From contig NZ_LDWR01000009.1 of assembly GCF_001039005.1 (NCBI RefSeq), positions 62,001 through 126,000 of the forward strand: a stretch of 64,000 nucleotides of DNA. The letters are read 5' to 3'. Shown here piece by piece: positions 53,050 to 61,783 of the stretch; within the stretch, counting starts at the first letter, position 1; each line of letters opens with the position of its first letter. The notes beneath the pieces were generated by a model that was not told where the DNA came from, did not search any database, and saw only the letters and a program-made list of their open reading frames with translations. A program made the position numbers and the translations under genes. The stretch comes from Burkholderia cepacia (GTDB lineage: Bacteria > Pseudomonadota > Gammaproteobacteria > Burkholderiales > Burkholderiaceae).

Positions 53050-53988
53050 ATGAAAAAAATGATCGACATCGCGCGCGGCGCGACGGGGATGACGCGCGCC
53101 GCATTGGGGGCGACGCTGGTGCTGTCGATGGTCGGATGCGTCACGCGTCCGATGCCGGCCGCGAGCAATGCGACGCTGACGCCGCCGACACGCACCACGC
53201 GCGACCTGACTCACCTGCCGCCGCCGAAGGGCAGGATCGTCGCCGCCGTGTACGGCTTTCGCGACCTGACGGGCCAGTACAAGGCGTCGCCCGACAGTTC
53301 GTTCTCGTCGCAGGTCACGCAGGGCGGCGCGTCGTTCCTGGTCAAGGCGATGCGCGACTCCGGCTGGTTCACGCCGGTCGAGCGCGAGAACCTTCAGGAT
53401 CTCCTGACCGAACGCAAGATCATGCGCGCGATCGACGGCGCGGACGTGAAGAAGGCGCAGAACGACGGCATGGCGCCGCTCATGCCCGCGAACATCGTGC
53501 TCGAAGGCGGGATCGTCGGCTACGACACGAACGTGCGCACCGGCGGGGCCGGCGTTGCCTATCTCGGGATCAGCGGATCCGCCCAGTATCGGATCGATCA
53601 GGTCACGGTCAACCTGCGCGCGATCGATATCCGCACCGGTCAGGTGCTCAACAGCGTATCGACGACCAAGACGGTCTATTCGTATCAGGTCGATACGGGC
53701 GTCTATCGCTTCGTCGGTTTCAAGGACCTGCTGCAGGCGGAAGTCGGGATGACCCGCAACGAACCCGCGCAGATCTGCGTGAACGAAGCGATCGAGTCGG
53801 CGCTGACCCACCTGATCGTTCAGGGCGTCGAGAACCAGACGTGGGCGCTGAAGAACGACCAGGACTGGTACGACCCGACGATGCAGCGGTACCTGCAGGA
53901 GGACCGGCAGTACGCGCAGGACATGGAGGACGTCAATACGGCGTATGACCCGCAGAAGGTCGATCGTCAGGGCGCATCCAGTCATTAA
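53050..53988 (+). CDS. csgG: Curli secretion channel CsgG
   Basis: A 312-residue outer-membrane lipoprotein. A basic leader, LVLSMVGC lipobox, then the CsgG domain: IVAAVYGFRDLTGQYKAS, GGASFLVKAMRDSGWFTPVER, LQDLLTERKIMRAIDG, and the barrel strands VRTGGAGVAYLGISGSAQYR and INTV-like VNLRAIDIRTGQVLNSVSTT. It forms the nonameric pore that exports curli subunits. It lies between csgF and the csgB-like gene. About 35 residues at the C-terminus extend past the usual end. The overall length is somewhat above the 277 of E. coli CsgG. Confidence 0.95.
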   Translation: MKKMIDIARGATGMTRAALGATLVLSMVGCVTRPMPAASNATLTPPTRTTRDLTHLPPPKGRIVAAVYGFRDLTGQYKASPDSSFSSQVTQGGASFLVKAMRDSGWFTPVERENLQDLLTERKIMRAIDGADVKKAQNDGMAPLMPANIVLEGGIVGYDTNVRTGGAGVAYLGISGSAQYRIDQVTVNLRAIDIRTGQVLNSVSTTKTVYSYQVDTGVYRFVGFKDLLQAEVGMTRNEPAQICVNEAIESALTHLIVQGVENQTWALKNDQDWYDPTMQRYLQEDRQYAQDMEDVNTAYDPQKVDRQGASSH

Positions 53989-54012
53989 CCGGCATCAGGT
54001 CTCGGAGAAAAC

Positions 54013-54555
54013 ATGATGAATCGACAGCTCGATCGACGCGCACGCGCGGGTTTCGCGTGGCGGGTGCTGGCAGCCGTCTTGCTCGTCGCGGCGGCCCACG
54101 CCGCGGCCGGTGCGCCGGTGCCGCTCAGCGACCTGGGGCCGCCGGAGCCCGCGTTCGACTACAGCGGCAACATCCTGACGCTCCAGCAAGTCGGCAGCGG
54201 CAATGCCGCGTCGCTCGACCAGGCCGGCCGGAACGGGGCAGCGGTCTGGCAGACCGGCGACGGCAACACGATCACGGCCCGGCAAGTGGGCGCGCAGAAC
54301 TGGGTGGGCGCGTCGCAGTCCGGCAGCGGCAACACGCTGAATGCCGCGCAACGCGGTAGCGGCAACACGTTGCGGGTGCAACAGAACGGCGCAGGTAATT
54401 CGGTCGACGCGACGCAGAACGGCACGTCGCTGTCGGCGCGCGTCACGCAGAACGGCAGCAACAACGCGGTGAACCTGGTGCAGGGCGGATCGAACACCGG
54501 GATCCAGGTGATTCAGTCGGGCAACGGGGCGCGCGCCACGGTGCTCACGCATTGA
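54013..54555 (+). CDS. csgB: Curlin nucleator CsgB-like, six repeats
   Basis: A 180-residue secreted amyloid protein with a signal peptide cut near residue 35 (AAA/GA). Roughly twelve strand units of the form x-L-x-x-Q-x-G-x-x-N follow, for example ILTLQQVGSGNAASLDQAG and NTLRVQQNGAGNSVDATQNG. This is about six curlin repeats. Its short length and place before the long repeat protein suggest the minor, nucleating subunit. E. coli CsgB has five repeats. Tandem ATG codons start the gene after a TCGGAG site. A weak hairpin follows before csgA. Confidence 0.85.
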   Translation: MMNRQLDRRARAGFAWRVLAAVLLVAAAHAAAGAPVPLSDLGPPEPAFDYSGNILTLQQVGSGNAASLDQAGRNGAAVWQTGDGNTITARQVGAQNWVGASQSGSGNTLNAAQRGSGNTLRVQQNGAGNSVDATQNGTSLSARVTQNGSNNAVNLVQGGSNTGIQVIQSGNGARATVLTH

Positions 54556-54660
54556 TGCAGGTGTGAAGCGTTTTACAAGGTGGGGGCAACCTCAACTGGC
54601 GGGGGCGCCGGGAAGGGCCAGTCTTTTCCGGCAAATTTTCTTTCGAATCAGGAGCAAAAA

Positions 54661-56031
54661 ATGACGGTGACCAAGTCTGCAATCGCAATGGCAGTGCTCG
54701 CGCTCGCATCGGCCGCAGCCCATGCCGATTCGTCGGGCAATACGGTGAGCGTGAACCAGTTCGGCAGCTTCAATTCGGCGAGCGTCGATCAGAACGCGAC
54801 GACCGGCGACAACGTGTCGATCACGCAATCGGCGTCATCGACGTCGCAGTATCCGTTCAGCGCCACGGTGACGACCCAGGGCGGGTCGGGTGACACGACC
54901 GTGATTTCGCAGTCGTCCAACTGGGCGCAGCCGGCCTCGACCGTATTGGTGAATCAGACGGGCACGTCGAACGAAAGGAACACCATCACGCAGGTCGGCG
55001 GCGGCAACTTCTCGGCGAAGGTGCTGGAGACGGTCTCGGCCTTCACGGGCGGCGCGCAATACGATACCAACGTCATCAACCAGTACGCCTGGGCGAACAC
55101 CGCGTCGATCTCGCAGCAAGGTGGTGGCTCGAACACGGTGACGATCAACCAGGGCTCGCCGAGCCAGTATGCAGCGCTCAACACCGCGACCGTGGCGCAG
55201 ACCGATACCTACTCGAACAACGTCGGCATCACGCAGACGGGCGTGGGCGGCACGGCATCCGTCCAGACGACCTGGGGCGGCAGCAACACGACGTCCATCA
55301 CGCAAACCGGCGGCGCGACTAATGCAAGCGTGTCGCAGTTCGCGGAATACGGCGACAGCGTGACGACGAACCAGAACGGCGTCGAGACGGCCAATGTGAC
55401 GTCGTCGTTCGGCGGCGGCAACGTGACGACGATTACGCAGTCGGGTGGCCTGGCTGGCAATACCGCGGCGGTGAATCAGTTCTTGTCGAACAACGATACG
55501 ACTGCGATCACGCAAACCGCCGACAACAACAGCGCAACGGTGAACCAGGCGGTGGATTACGCCGATGCCGCGACGATCAACCAGTCGGCCGCGTCGAACA
55601 CGGCGACGATCACGCAACAGTTCGGCTATGGCAATACCGCGACCATCACGCAAACCGCCGCGAACAACCTCGCCACGATCTGGCAGAGCGGTTCGTCGGG
55701 CTCGAAGGCTTCGATCGAGCAGGATTCGGCGAACAATCAGGCGAGCGTGACTCAGTCGGCGCTGAACTCGACGGTATCGGTGACTCAGTCGGGGGATGTC
55801 GGCAACCTGGCCAACGCGACGCAGTTCGGCGCGGACGATACGCTGACGCTCGCGCAGGCCGGCGGTTCCAACATCGTCACCGCGTCGCAGATGTCCGGCA
55901 CGGGCAACCAGGGCTACGTGACGCAGATCGGGTACAACAACAACGCGTCGCTGCTGCAGCAAGGCAACTACAACTACGCGAACATCAGCCAGGCCGGCTT
56001 CGGCAACACAGCAACGGTCAAGCAGCACTGA
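54661..56031 (+). CDS. csgA: Long curlin-repeat amyloid, CsgA-like major subunit
   Basis: A 456-residue secreted protein, about three times the length of E. coli CsgA (151). The signal peptide ends at AHA/DS. I count about 36 strand units, or roughly 18 curlin repeats, with Q and N at the regular positions (ATVNQ, ATINQ, ATITQ, ASVTQ), spaced by G/N turns. The repeats have diverged: some units lack the Gln (KVLET, NVTSS). Charged residues are few. It follows csgB-like by 105 bases and ends before a strong terminator. It should be the main amyloid fibre subunit, exported through CsgG. Confidence 0.88.
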   Translation: MTVTKSAIAMAVLALASAAAHADSSGNTVSVNQFGSFNSASVDQNATTGDNVSITQSASSTSQYPFSATVTTQGGSGDTTVISQSSNWAQPASTVLVNQTGTSNERNTITQVGGGNFSAKVLETVSAFTGGAQYDTNVINQYAWANTASISQQGGGSNTVTINQGSPSQYAALNTATVAQTDTYSNNVGITQTGVGGTASVQTTWGGSNTTSITQTGGATNASVSQFAEYGDSVTTNQNGVETANVTSSFGGGNVTTITQSGGLAGNTAAVNQFLSNNDTTAITQTADNNSATVNQAVDYADAATINQSAASNTATITQQFGYGNTATITQTAANNLATIWQSGSSGSKASIEQDSANNQASVTQSALNSTVSVTQSGDVGNLANATQFGADDTLTLAQAGGSNIVTASQMSGTGNQGYVTQIGYNNNASLLQQGNYNYANISQAGFGNTATVKQH

Positions 56032-56051
56032 GCATCGCCGTTGTAATCGGA

Positions 56052-56082
56052 AAGCCGGACGGTCGCCCGTTCGGCTTTTTTT
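56052..56082 (+). terminator. Intrinsic terminator after the csgA-like gene
   Basis: AAGCCGGACGG pairs with CCGTTCGGCTT (one G-U pair) around a four-base loop, followed by seven T residues. Confidence 0.9.
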
Positions 56083-56146
56083 GTTTCATCCGCGAGCGGC
56101 GCATCGCGTTTCGCGCCGGTCCCGTCTCGTCCGACAGGAAACGATC

Positions 56147-56467
56147 ATGGTTGGAATTCACGCGCTGAATGCCTATTTCGACATTGCCGCCAGTGCCGGT
56201 GGCGTGAACATCGTGCCGCATGTGCGCGCGGCCGCGTCGCTCGATCTGTCCTATAGCCTGCATGTGACGAAAGCCGGCGGCGCGGGTTCGGTCACGCTGA
56301 CGCGTTCCGGCCAGTCGCGGCTCGCCGATGGTGAAGACAAGTCGCTCGGAACGCTGCAACTGAGCGTCGGTCCTGACGACACCTGCCACGCGACGCTGGT
56401 CGTGCGAGTGAACGGTGAACAGGCGGAATACGCGGCGAACTGCAATCCGCATCGCGCATCGGACTGA
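56147..56467 (+). CDS. csgH: CsgH/CsgC-like curli chaperone candidate
   Basis: A 106-residue protein resembling the small immunoglobulin-fold CsgH/CsgC family that stops premature curlin assembly. The key part is LDLSYSLHVTKAGGAGSVTL, followed by SRLADGEDKSLGTLQLSVGP and a tail with two cysteines (DTCHATLVV and AANCNPH). AGGAAA precedes the ATG at 56147. From this start no signal peptide is visible, although known members act in the periplasm. It lies beyond the csgA terminator, so it depends on read-through or an unseen promoter. Family assignment is moderate. Confidence 0.65.
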   Translation: MVGIHALNAYFDIAASAGGVNIVPHVRAAASLDLSYSLHVTKAGGAGSVTLTRSGQSRLADGEDKSLGTLQLSVGPDDTCHATLVVRVNGEQAEYAANCNPHRASD

Positions 56468-56478
56468 CCGATCGCACG

Positions 56479-56928
56479 TCACGCGCGCACGAGCACGACG
56501 CCGACGATGAGGCAGGCCGCGCCGGCAATCCGGATCAGGCTGGCCGAATGCTGCTGGACGCCGAACAGGCCGAAATGATCGAACGCGAGTGCGCCGACCA
56601 TCTGCCCGACGACGATCAGCGCGAGCGTCGTGGCCGCGCCGAGGCGCGGCACCATCAGGACCGCGACGCCGACGAACACGGCGCCGAAAAATCCACCTGT
56701 CCAGCTGAACCACGAGCCCGGCGCCGGGAACGCCGCGCTCACGCGTGAGGGCGGGGCGAGCATCGCGACGGCGAGCATCACGATCAGGCCGACGAGATAA
56801 CTCACCGATCCGGCCCACCAGGGCGAACCCAGTTGTGCGCGGAGGTTCGCGTTGAGCACCTGCTGCAACGCGACGCTGATGCCGGCGGCAACGACGAGCA
56901 GGTAGGACAGCAGGGGAGTCGCGGACAT
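56479..56928 (-). CDS. DMT-superfamily transporter (YdcZ/DUF606)
   Basis: A 149-residue membrane protein with five hydrophobic helices in the DUF606/YdcZ pattern: LLSYLLVVAAGISVALQQVL, AQLGSPWWAGSVSYLVGL, WFSWTGGFFGAVFVGVAV, TLALIVVGQMVGALAFDHFG, and a final IAGAACLIVGVVLV. These half-size transporters often work as pairs or dimers; no partner is next to it. It is divergent from the LysR gene at 57047, which is the likely regulator. The substrate is unknown. Confidence 0.88.
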   Translation of the reverse strand: MSATPLLSYLLVVAAGISVALQQVLNANLRAQLGSPWWAGSVSYLVGLIVMLAVAMLAPPSRVSAAFPAPGSWFSWTGGFFGAVFVGVAVLMVPRLGAATTLALIVVGQMVGALAFDHFGLFGVQQHSASLIRIAGAACLIVGVVLVRA

Positions 56929-57046
56929 CGAATGCTCCAGAATGTCCGGGCCTTTGCGGCGCTTGCGGCCCGGAAGGCTTCCATTCTCACGAGCGCCCCG
57001 GTATAAGACAAATATCGAATCAGACGCCTACCCATCTCGTTTCGGC

Positions 57047-57940
57047 ATGCCATCCCTGCGGCAAATCCAGTACTTCCTGACCGTGGCCGATCTCGGCGGC
57101 TTCACGCCGGCCGCGGCCGCGCTTTATGTCGCGCAGTCGGCCCTCAGCCGGCAGATCGGTCAACTGGAAGACGAACTGGGGTTCCGGCTGTTCGAACGGG
57201 AACCGAGGGGCGTCCGGCTCACACCGGCCGGGGCGGTCTACCGCGATCGCGTCGCGTCGGTGCCGACAATGCTGGTCGCGGCCGCTGACGAAGGCGCGCA
57301 ACTGTCGCGCGGCGAAGCCGGCGTGCTGAGGCTGCTGCATTCCAGCACCATTCCCGTCAACAGCCTGATGGCGGATCTCGACCGCTTCATGCGCGATTGC
57401 CCCAACGCGCGCATCGATCTCGACCGGGCGTCATCGGAGGATCAGGTGTCGGAAGTCGCGAACGGCCACGCCGATATCGGCATCGTGCGCTTGCCGGTGT
57501 TGCGGCGCGATGCGCGCGTGCGCTTCGTCGAACTCGCTGCCGAGCGGCTGTGCGTCGCGCTGCCGGTCGACCATCGGCTCGCCGCGCGAAGGCGCACGAC
57601 CGTCGCGCAACTGAAACGGGAGCCGTTCGTATCGGCCGTGCATCGCGAGCGCGGCGGTCTGGCGCGCGTCGTGATCGATCTGTGCCTGAAGCGCGGGTTC
57701 GTGCCGACCGCCGCGAGGATCGTTTCGCCGAAGACGTCGATGCTCAATCTCGTCGCGGCCGGGCGGGGCATTGCGATCGTACCGAAGCGGATGGCAAGCC
57801 TCGGTGTCGACGGTGTCGCGTTCGTGCGGCTTTCGGACGACGACGCGCAGTCGGTGTGTACGCTGGTGTTGCCGGTCGAGCCGACGGCGCTGGCGGAGGT
57901 GTTTGTGCGGGTTGTGATGGCGGGGCGTCGCGAGGGTTGA
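57047..57940 (+). CDS. LysR-family regulator
   Basis: A 297-residue LysR protein with HTH MPSLRQIQYFLTVADLGGFT and AAALYVAQSALSRQIGQLEDEL (residues 1-60). The inducer domain follows (LRLLHSSTIPVNSLMADLDRF). The last part, LVAAGRGIAIVPKRMASLG, closes the effector fold. It starts at the ATG at 57047; the frame extends further upstream with Arg-rich codons but no support. Its divergent arrangement with the DUF606 transporter suggests it controls that gene. Effector unknown. Confidence 0.87.
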   Translation: MPSLRQIQYFLTVADLGGFTPAAAALYVAQSALSRQIGQLEDELGFRLFEREPRGVRLTPAGAVYRDRVASVPTMLVAAADEGAQLSRGEAGVLRLLHSSTIPVNSLMADLDRFMRDCPNARIDLDRASSEDQVSEVANGHADIGIVRLPVLRRDARVRFVELAAERLCVALPVDHRLAARRRTTVAQLKREPFVSAVHRERGGLARVVIDLCLKRGFVPTAARIVSPKTSMLNLVAAGRGIAIVPKRMASLGVDGVAFVRLSDDDAQSVCTLVLPVEPTALAEVFVRVVMAGRREG

Positions 57941-58035
57941 CGGCTCGAGCGTCGGGTGAAAATGGCGGTTCGCGACTGCGGATTCAATCCGCCATGACCT
58001 CAACGGCGGAACGTGCAGCCGCGACAATCGAGCGC

Positions 58036-60480
58036 TTAGCCATCCGAACCAGGTGCCGCAGAAGGAGCGATGTGGCCTTGGCGCAGAAGCTCGCTGGCTC
58101 GATCGGCCCCCACCGCTTCGCTGAAACGGAAACCTTGCGCGCTCGTTGCCCGGTTCGTCGCGGCCAGCAGCGCACGTTGTTGCTCGGTCTCCACGCCTTG
58201 GGCAATGACCCCGATCCCGAGACTGTGCGCCAGGGTGACGATGGCGCGTATCGTCGCCGCACTCTCCGGGTCGCGGGTAGACCGGTGGATGAGGGATCGC
58301 GCGATCTTGAGATGATTCACGCGATAAGCCTTCACATATTCGAATGCCGCGTAACTGCTGCCGAAATCATCAATGGCAATCTTTGCGCCGAGCTCATGCA
58401 GCTGCGGGAGGATGTCGCTTTGTGCCCACGACAGTCGGGCAAGCGTCGCCTCGGTCACGTCGAATTCCAGATCCGACGGGGCGAGACGCCACTTCGCGGC
58501 TGCTTCGGCGACATCGCGCACGAATGTTTGCGCACCCGTGAGCTCGAACTGAGTCAGATTGATCGCGATCATCAACGGGGCCACCCCCTCGTCGCGCCAT
58601 GCTCTCATTTGCCGGCACGCCTGATCCAGCACCCAGCGCCCGAGCGCTGCCATGGTGCCGTCCCGCTCGGCGATCGGGATGAACACACCGGGAGCAATGA
58701 GGCCCCGCGTCGGATGGTGCCAGCGCGCCAGCGCTTCCATCCCCAGAATGTTTCCGGAGGACAACTCGACCTCGGGTTGGTACCGGAGTTCGAACTCGCC
58801 GCGTTCGATCGCGCCGCGCAGTTCGTCGGCGAGTGCAACACGATCGCGCGCCGCCTGGTCGAGTTCGTCGGAATGAAAGTGATACCGGTTGCCGCCCTTG
58901 TGCTTCGCACGGCGCAGCGCCAAATCGGTCTGCATCAGCATGGCGTCTGCTCCACGGTCACCCTGGGCGTACGCACGGATGCCGATACTCGCCGAGATAC
59001 GCACGTCGTTTCCATCGAGCAGATAAGGAGCCGCCAGCGCCGCCTGGAGCTTCGCAGCCAGCGCCGCGGCGTTGGCCGGCTCGATCATCTCACCCTGCAG
59101 CACGGCAAACGTATCGCCGCTCAACCGTGCAACCAGGTCGCGCTCGTGAGCGGCATGCCTGAGACGTTCAGCCAGCTCCCGAAGCAACAGGTTGCCGATC
59201 GGGTGACCCAGTCTGTCGTTGATCAGCGTGAAGTCGTCGAGCGCGACGAAGAGGATCGCAAACGGCATCGCGCCATGTTGGGCTGCAGCGAAAGCCTGAC
59301 GCACCTGCGCGACGAAGCGGGCTCGATTCGCCAATCCCGTGAGCGCATCCGTGCCGGCGAGCCGTGCGACCTTTTCCTCCGCTGTCTTGCGCCCGGTGAT
59401 GTCGATGATGATCCCTTCGACTTCGATCAGCCGCCCATCGTCGTCGCGGACCGGCACATAGCGATTCTCGACCCAACGGTAAGCGCCGTCGCCTGTGCGC
59501 AAGCGGAACTCGATCGAGACGCCTTCGGCGCCCTGTTCCAGTATTCGCGCCAGTGCTGCATCGACTTTTTCCTGGTCTTCCGGCGCGACAAGTTCGTTGG
59601 CCCAGACTGGCGACGCGAGCAACGCAGCGCGGTCGTGGCCGAACGTGGCTATGTCATGCGAGATGTAGATGAGCGGAAACGACGGCACGCCACGCAGACG
59701 GTAAAGGATGACCGGACTGTTCCGGACGATGATGTTGGCTTCAGCCAGCGCATGGATTCTTTCCTCGACGAGCGATTCCGGGTCGTTCGGCTTGACGGCC
59801 GCCTCTTTCGTCATCTGCCATTTCGCGGTCAGCACGCTGGCCGCCTGACGGACCTCGATGTTGTTCAATGGCTTCTTGAGAATGAGCAGCCGGTCGTCTG
59901 CGCCCAGGTGCCGGGCCAGGGTGCCCCAAGGGGGATCGGAAGGCAGGCTGCACAGGGCAACCTGCAACGTCGGGTCCGCTTGCCAGAGTCGCTCGATGGT
60001 CTGAACGCAGTTCCAGCCGTGCAGCATGTGCGTGTCGACAAAGGCTATCGCATAGGGCTTGTTCTCCGCCAGCGCTTGCACGACCCGCTCCAGCGCTTCC
60101 CGGCCCTGATAGGCGGAATCGATTTGAAACGCTGCGCGATCGGATGGAGCCTCGTCGAAAAAAGGCGCCTCGGTTGTGGCCGGCGCAGTTTCGCTGTCCA
60201 GCGGGCGAGCGAGAATCTTGCGGAAATTCTGGTGAGTCGCAGCCTTGTCGTCGATCACGAGGACGCGACGATTGACCGGATCGCCCTGCGCGTTTTCGCG
60301 AGGCTCTTCACTGTGCCAGTGGTGGGGCCAGGGCAACGATCTCGCCCTGGCAGGTGTCGTCGCGCTGTGTTTGCCGGCGCGCACACCCCATGGCAGCCCG
60401 TGCGATTTCATGTCGAACCCGGCGTGAGGCCAGGACCGCGCGACCCCTTGTCCGTGGTGAAGCCTGGATTGAAAACGCAT
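58036..60480 (-). CDS. REC-PAS-GGDEF-EAL signalling protein with degenerate active sites
   Basis: An 814-residue protein. An N-terminal basic stretch of about 70 residues is followed by a response-regulator-like domain (RRVLVIDDKAATHQNF, AFVDTHM, KKPLNNIEV), a PAS/PAC segment near residue 260-370, a GGDEF domain, and an EAL domain. The GGDEF site reads SGDTF, so cyclase activity is doubtful. EALARW and DDFGSS are kept, but LKID reads LKIA and AEGVE reads AQGVE, so phosphodiesterase activity is also doubtful. It may act as a c-di-GMP receptor or scaffold. GGAG supports the start at 60480, although an ATG at 60411 is possible. Confidence 0.86.
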   Translation of the reverse strand: MRFQSRLHHGQGVARSWPHAGFDMKSHGLPWGVRAGKHSATTPARARSLPWPHHWHSEEPRENAQGDPVNRRVLVIDDKAATHQNFRKILARPLDSETAPATTEAPFFDEAPSDRAAFQIDSAYQGREALERVVQALAENKPYAIAFVDTHMLHGWNCVQTIERLWQADPTLQVALCSLPSDPPWGTLARHLGADDRLLILKKPLNNIEVRQAASVLTAKWQMTKEAAVKPNDPESLVEERIHALAEANIIVRNSPVILYRLRGVPSFPLIYISHDIATFGHDRAALLASPVWANELVAPEDQEKVDAALARILEQGAEGVSIEFRLRTGDGAYRWVENRYVPVRDDDGRLIEVEGIIIDITGRKTAEEKVARLAGTDALTGLANRARFVAQVRQAFAAAQHGAMPFAILFVALDDFTLINDRLGHPIGNLLLRELAERLRHAAHERDLVARLSGDTFAVLQGEMIEPANAAALAAKLQAALAAPYLLDGNDVRISASIGIRAYAQGDRGADAMLMQTDLALRRAKHKGGNRYHFHSDELDQAARDRVALADELRGAIERGEFELRYQPEVELSSGNILGMEALARWHHPTRGLIAPGVFIPIAERDGTMAALGRWVLDQACRQMRAWRDEGVAPLMIAINLTQFELTGAQTFVRDVAEAAAKWRLAPSDLEFDVTEATLARLSWAQSDILPQLHELGAKIAIDDFGSSYAAFEYVKAYRVNHLKIARSLIHRSTRDPESAATIRAIVTLAHSLGIGVIAQGVETEQQRALLAATNRATSAQGFRFSEAVGADRASELLRQGHIAPSAAPGSDG

Positions 60481-61001
60481 GCCAGATTCTCCCCCGCAAT
60501 CCCGCTAACGGCTGCCGCTGCAACGAACCGATCTCGGGTGCCTCGCCAACAAAAAGTGCACCGAACATGTATAGGGGCGCATCGATCCTGCCCATCGCAC
60601 GCGTATCGAACCAACCGTCGGTGCGAGGTCGGTCGAATACGCGATGGTGACGGGGCAGGCCGCGAATAGTCGATTGCTTAGGACAGTTTGACGATTCCGT
60701 TCGCTCCATGCGTGAAGCGACGTGGTTTCAATGCGTCAATATCGACTCGCCGAAGTACCCCGTATGGCGGGCTGCTCATGTTTTGCGATCAAGCTCCGCC
60801 CTGAAGACTGGCCCAATTTCATCAGACGATCGAAGTATAGTCGCGCGCATCGAACTAACAAACCTGGTTGACCGGGAACCTCATTCGGACTTGACGCCGA
60901 ATCGAGGGTCGGACGCGGCATGGTCGGTTGCGGGGCAGGTTGCGCCCACTCGGATCAGCCGCGAGCCGACATTTGAGACCGTCGATTTCGTAAGCCGCGG
61001 G
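60481..61001. other. Gap between the GGDEF-EAL and F420-reductase-like genes
   Basis: About 520 bases. Open frames here are short or continue antisense through the next gene. I see no RNA gene, repeat or clear promoter, though the promoter of the minus-strand GGDEF-EAL gene must lie at its left end. Confidence 0.45.
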
Positions 61002-61604
61002 CTAGCCGAATTTGACGAGATCAAGCACCGGCAACGGGCCGCCTGGGACTTGCACCAGCCGCCCCCCGCCTACGAGCAAACCCAGGTCGATGCCGAAGAA
61101 GCCGAGCCGCGCGATCAGTTCGCTCACAGCCGATTTCGCCTGCGCGTCGTCTCCCGCGAGGAACAACACGCGGTGTCCGCCCTCGGCCTGCGGATCGTCG
61201 GAAAGGAAGTGCGCCGGGAGATGATTGAACGCCTTCACGACGCGTGCGCCCGGCACGAGGTCCGCGAATACTTCGCTCGACGTCCGGCCATGCAATTCGG
61301 CGGGTTCGAACGTCGGTCCCTCGATCGGGTTGTTCGCATCGATCACGATGCGTCCGCCGAAGTCCGGCAACCCGGAGAGGGCGGACGGCAGCTTCGCCCA
61401 TTTCACGGCGACGAGGACGATGTCCTGCGCGGCCGCTTGTTCGCGCGTTCCGGGCGTAATTGAGGGACCGAGTTCGCGTGCGAGATCCGCGAGCGATTCC
61501 GGGCCTCGGCTGTTCGAGATGATGGCTTCGACGCCTTTGCGCGCCAGCGCTTTCGCGAACGCGGACCCGATGGCGCCTGCTCCGATGATACCGATGGTGC
61601 TCAT
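61002..61604 (-). CDS. F420-dependent NADP reductase-like oxidoreductase
   Basis: A 200-residue Rossmann protein of the NADPH-dependent F420 reductase/NAD-binding F420 family. It shows IGIIGAGAIGSAFAKALARK with the GxGxxG motif, ISNSRGPESL matching the NADP phosphate pocket (SNSRG), VVKAFNHLPAHFL, and GGRLVQVPGGPLPV near the end. Burkholderia does not usually make F420, so it likely uses NADPH with another acceptor. The ATG at 61604 follows AGGAG. It is divergent from the LysR gene at 61784, its probable regulator. Confidence 0.87.
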   Translation of the reverse strand: MSTIGIIGAGAIGSAFAKALARKGVEAIISNSRGPESLADLARELGPSITPGTREQAAAQDIVLVAVKWAKLPSALSGLPDFGGRIVIDANNPIEGPTFEPAELHGRTSSEVFADLVPGARVVKAFNHLPAHFLSDDPQAEGGHRVLFLAGDDAQAKSAVSELIARLGFFGIDLGLLVGGGRLVQVPGGPLPVLDLVKFG

Positions 61605-61758
61605 GACGATGCTCCTGGTGAAGAGGGATGAATCAAGTGGCAGCCGATGCCGGTGTCGGCGAGGAGAGCAACCTGTGATGGTCACTCCCCAAGGCTGGTT
61701 GAGCGAATGTTGCCGCCTTTATTGCTTGATGATTAGCGGGTAATTGTTTGAATTATTT

Positions 61759-61780
61759 TCAATCAATGCTTTAAGATTGA
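61759..61780. promoter_or_regulatory. LysR-type palindrome between the divergent genes
   Basis: TCAATC and GATTGA are perfect complements with ten bases between, just upstream of the LysR start. This is the usual place for an autoregulatory LysR box. Confidence 0.5.
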
Positions 61781-61783
61781 CGC

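Noticed and set aside
54661..56031. Repetitive DNA in the csgA-like gene taken as a tandem array or CRISPR
   Set aside because: The repetition is at protein level, in frame, with diverged codons and no identical spacer-repeat units.
57397..60669. A plus-strand open frame of about 1090 codons across the LysR and GGDEF-EAL genes
   Set aside because: It is antisense to the EAL protein and Arg-rich, with no domains. In GC-rich DNA the opposite strand of a real gene often stays open.
60708..61463. Plus-strand open frame of 251 codons near the F420-reductase-like gene
   Set aside because: Most of it is antisense to a gene with a clear Rossmann motif and ribosome site, and its product has no family features.
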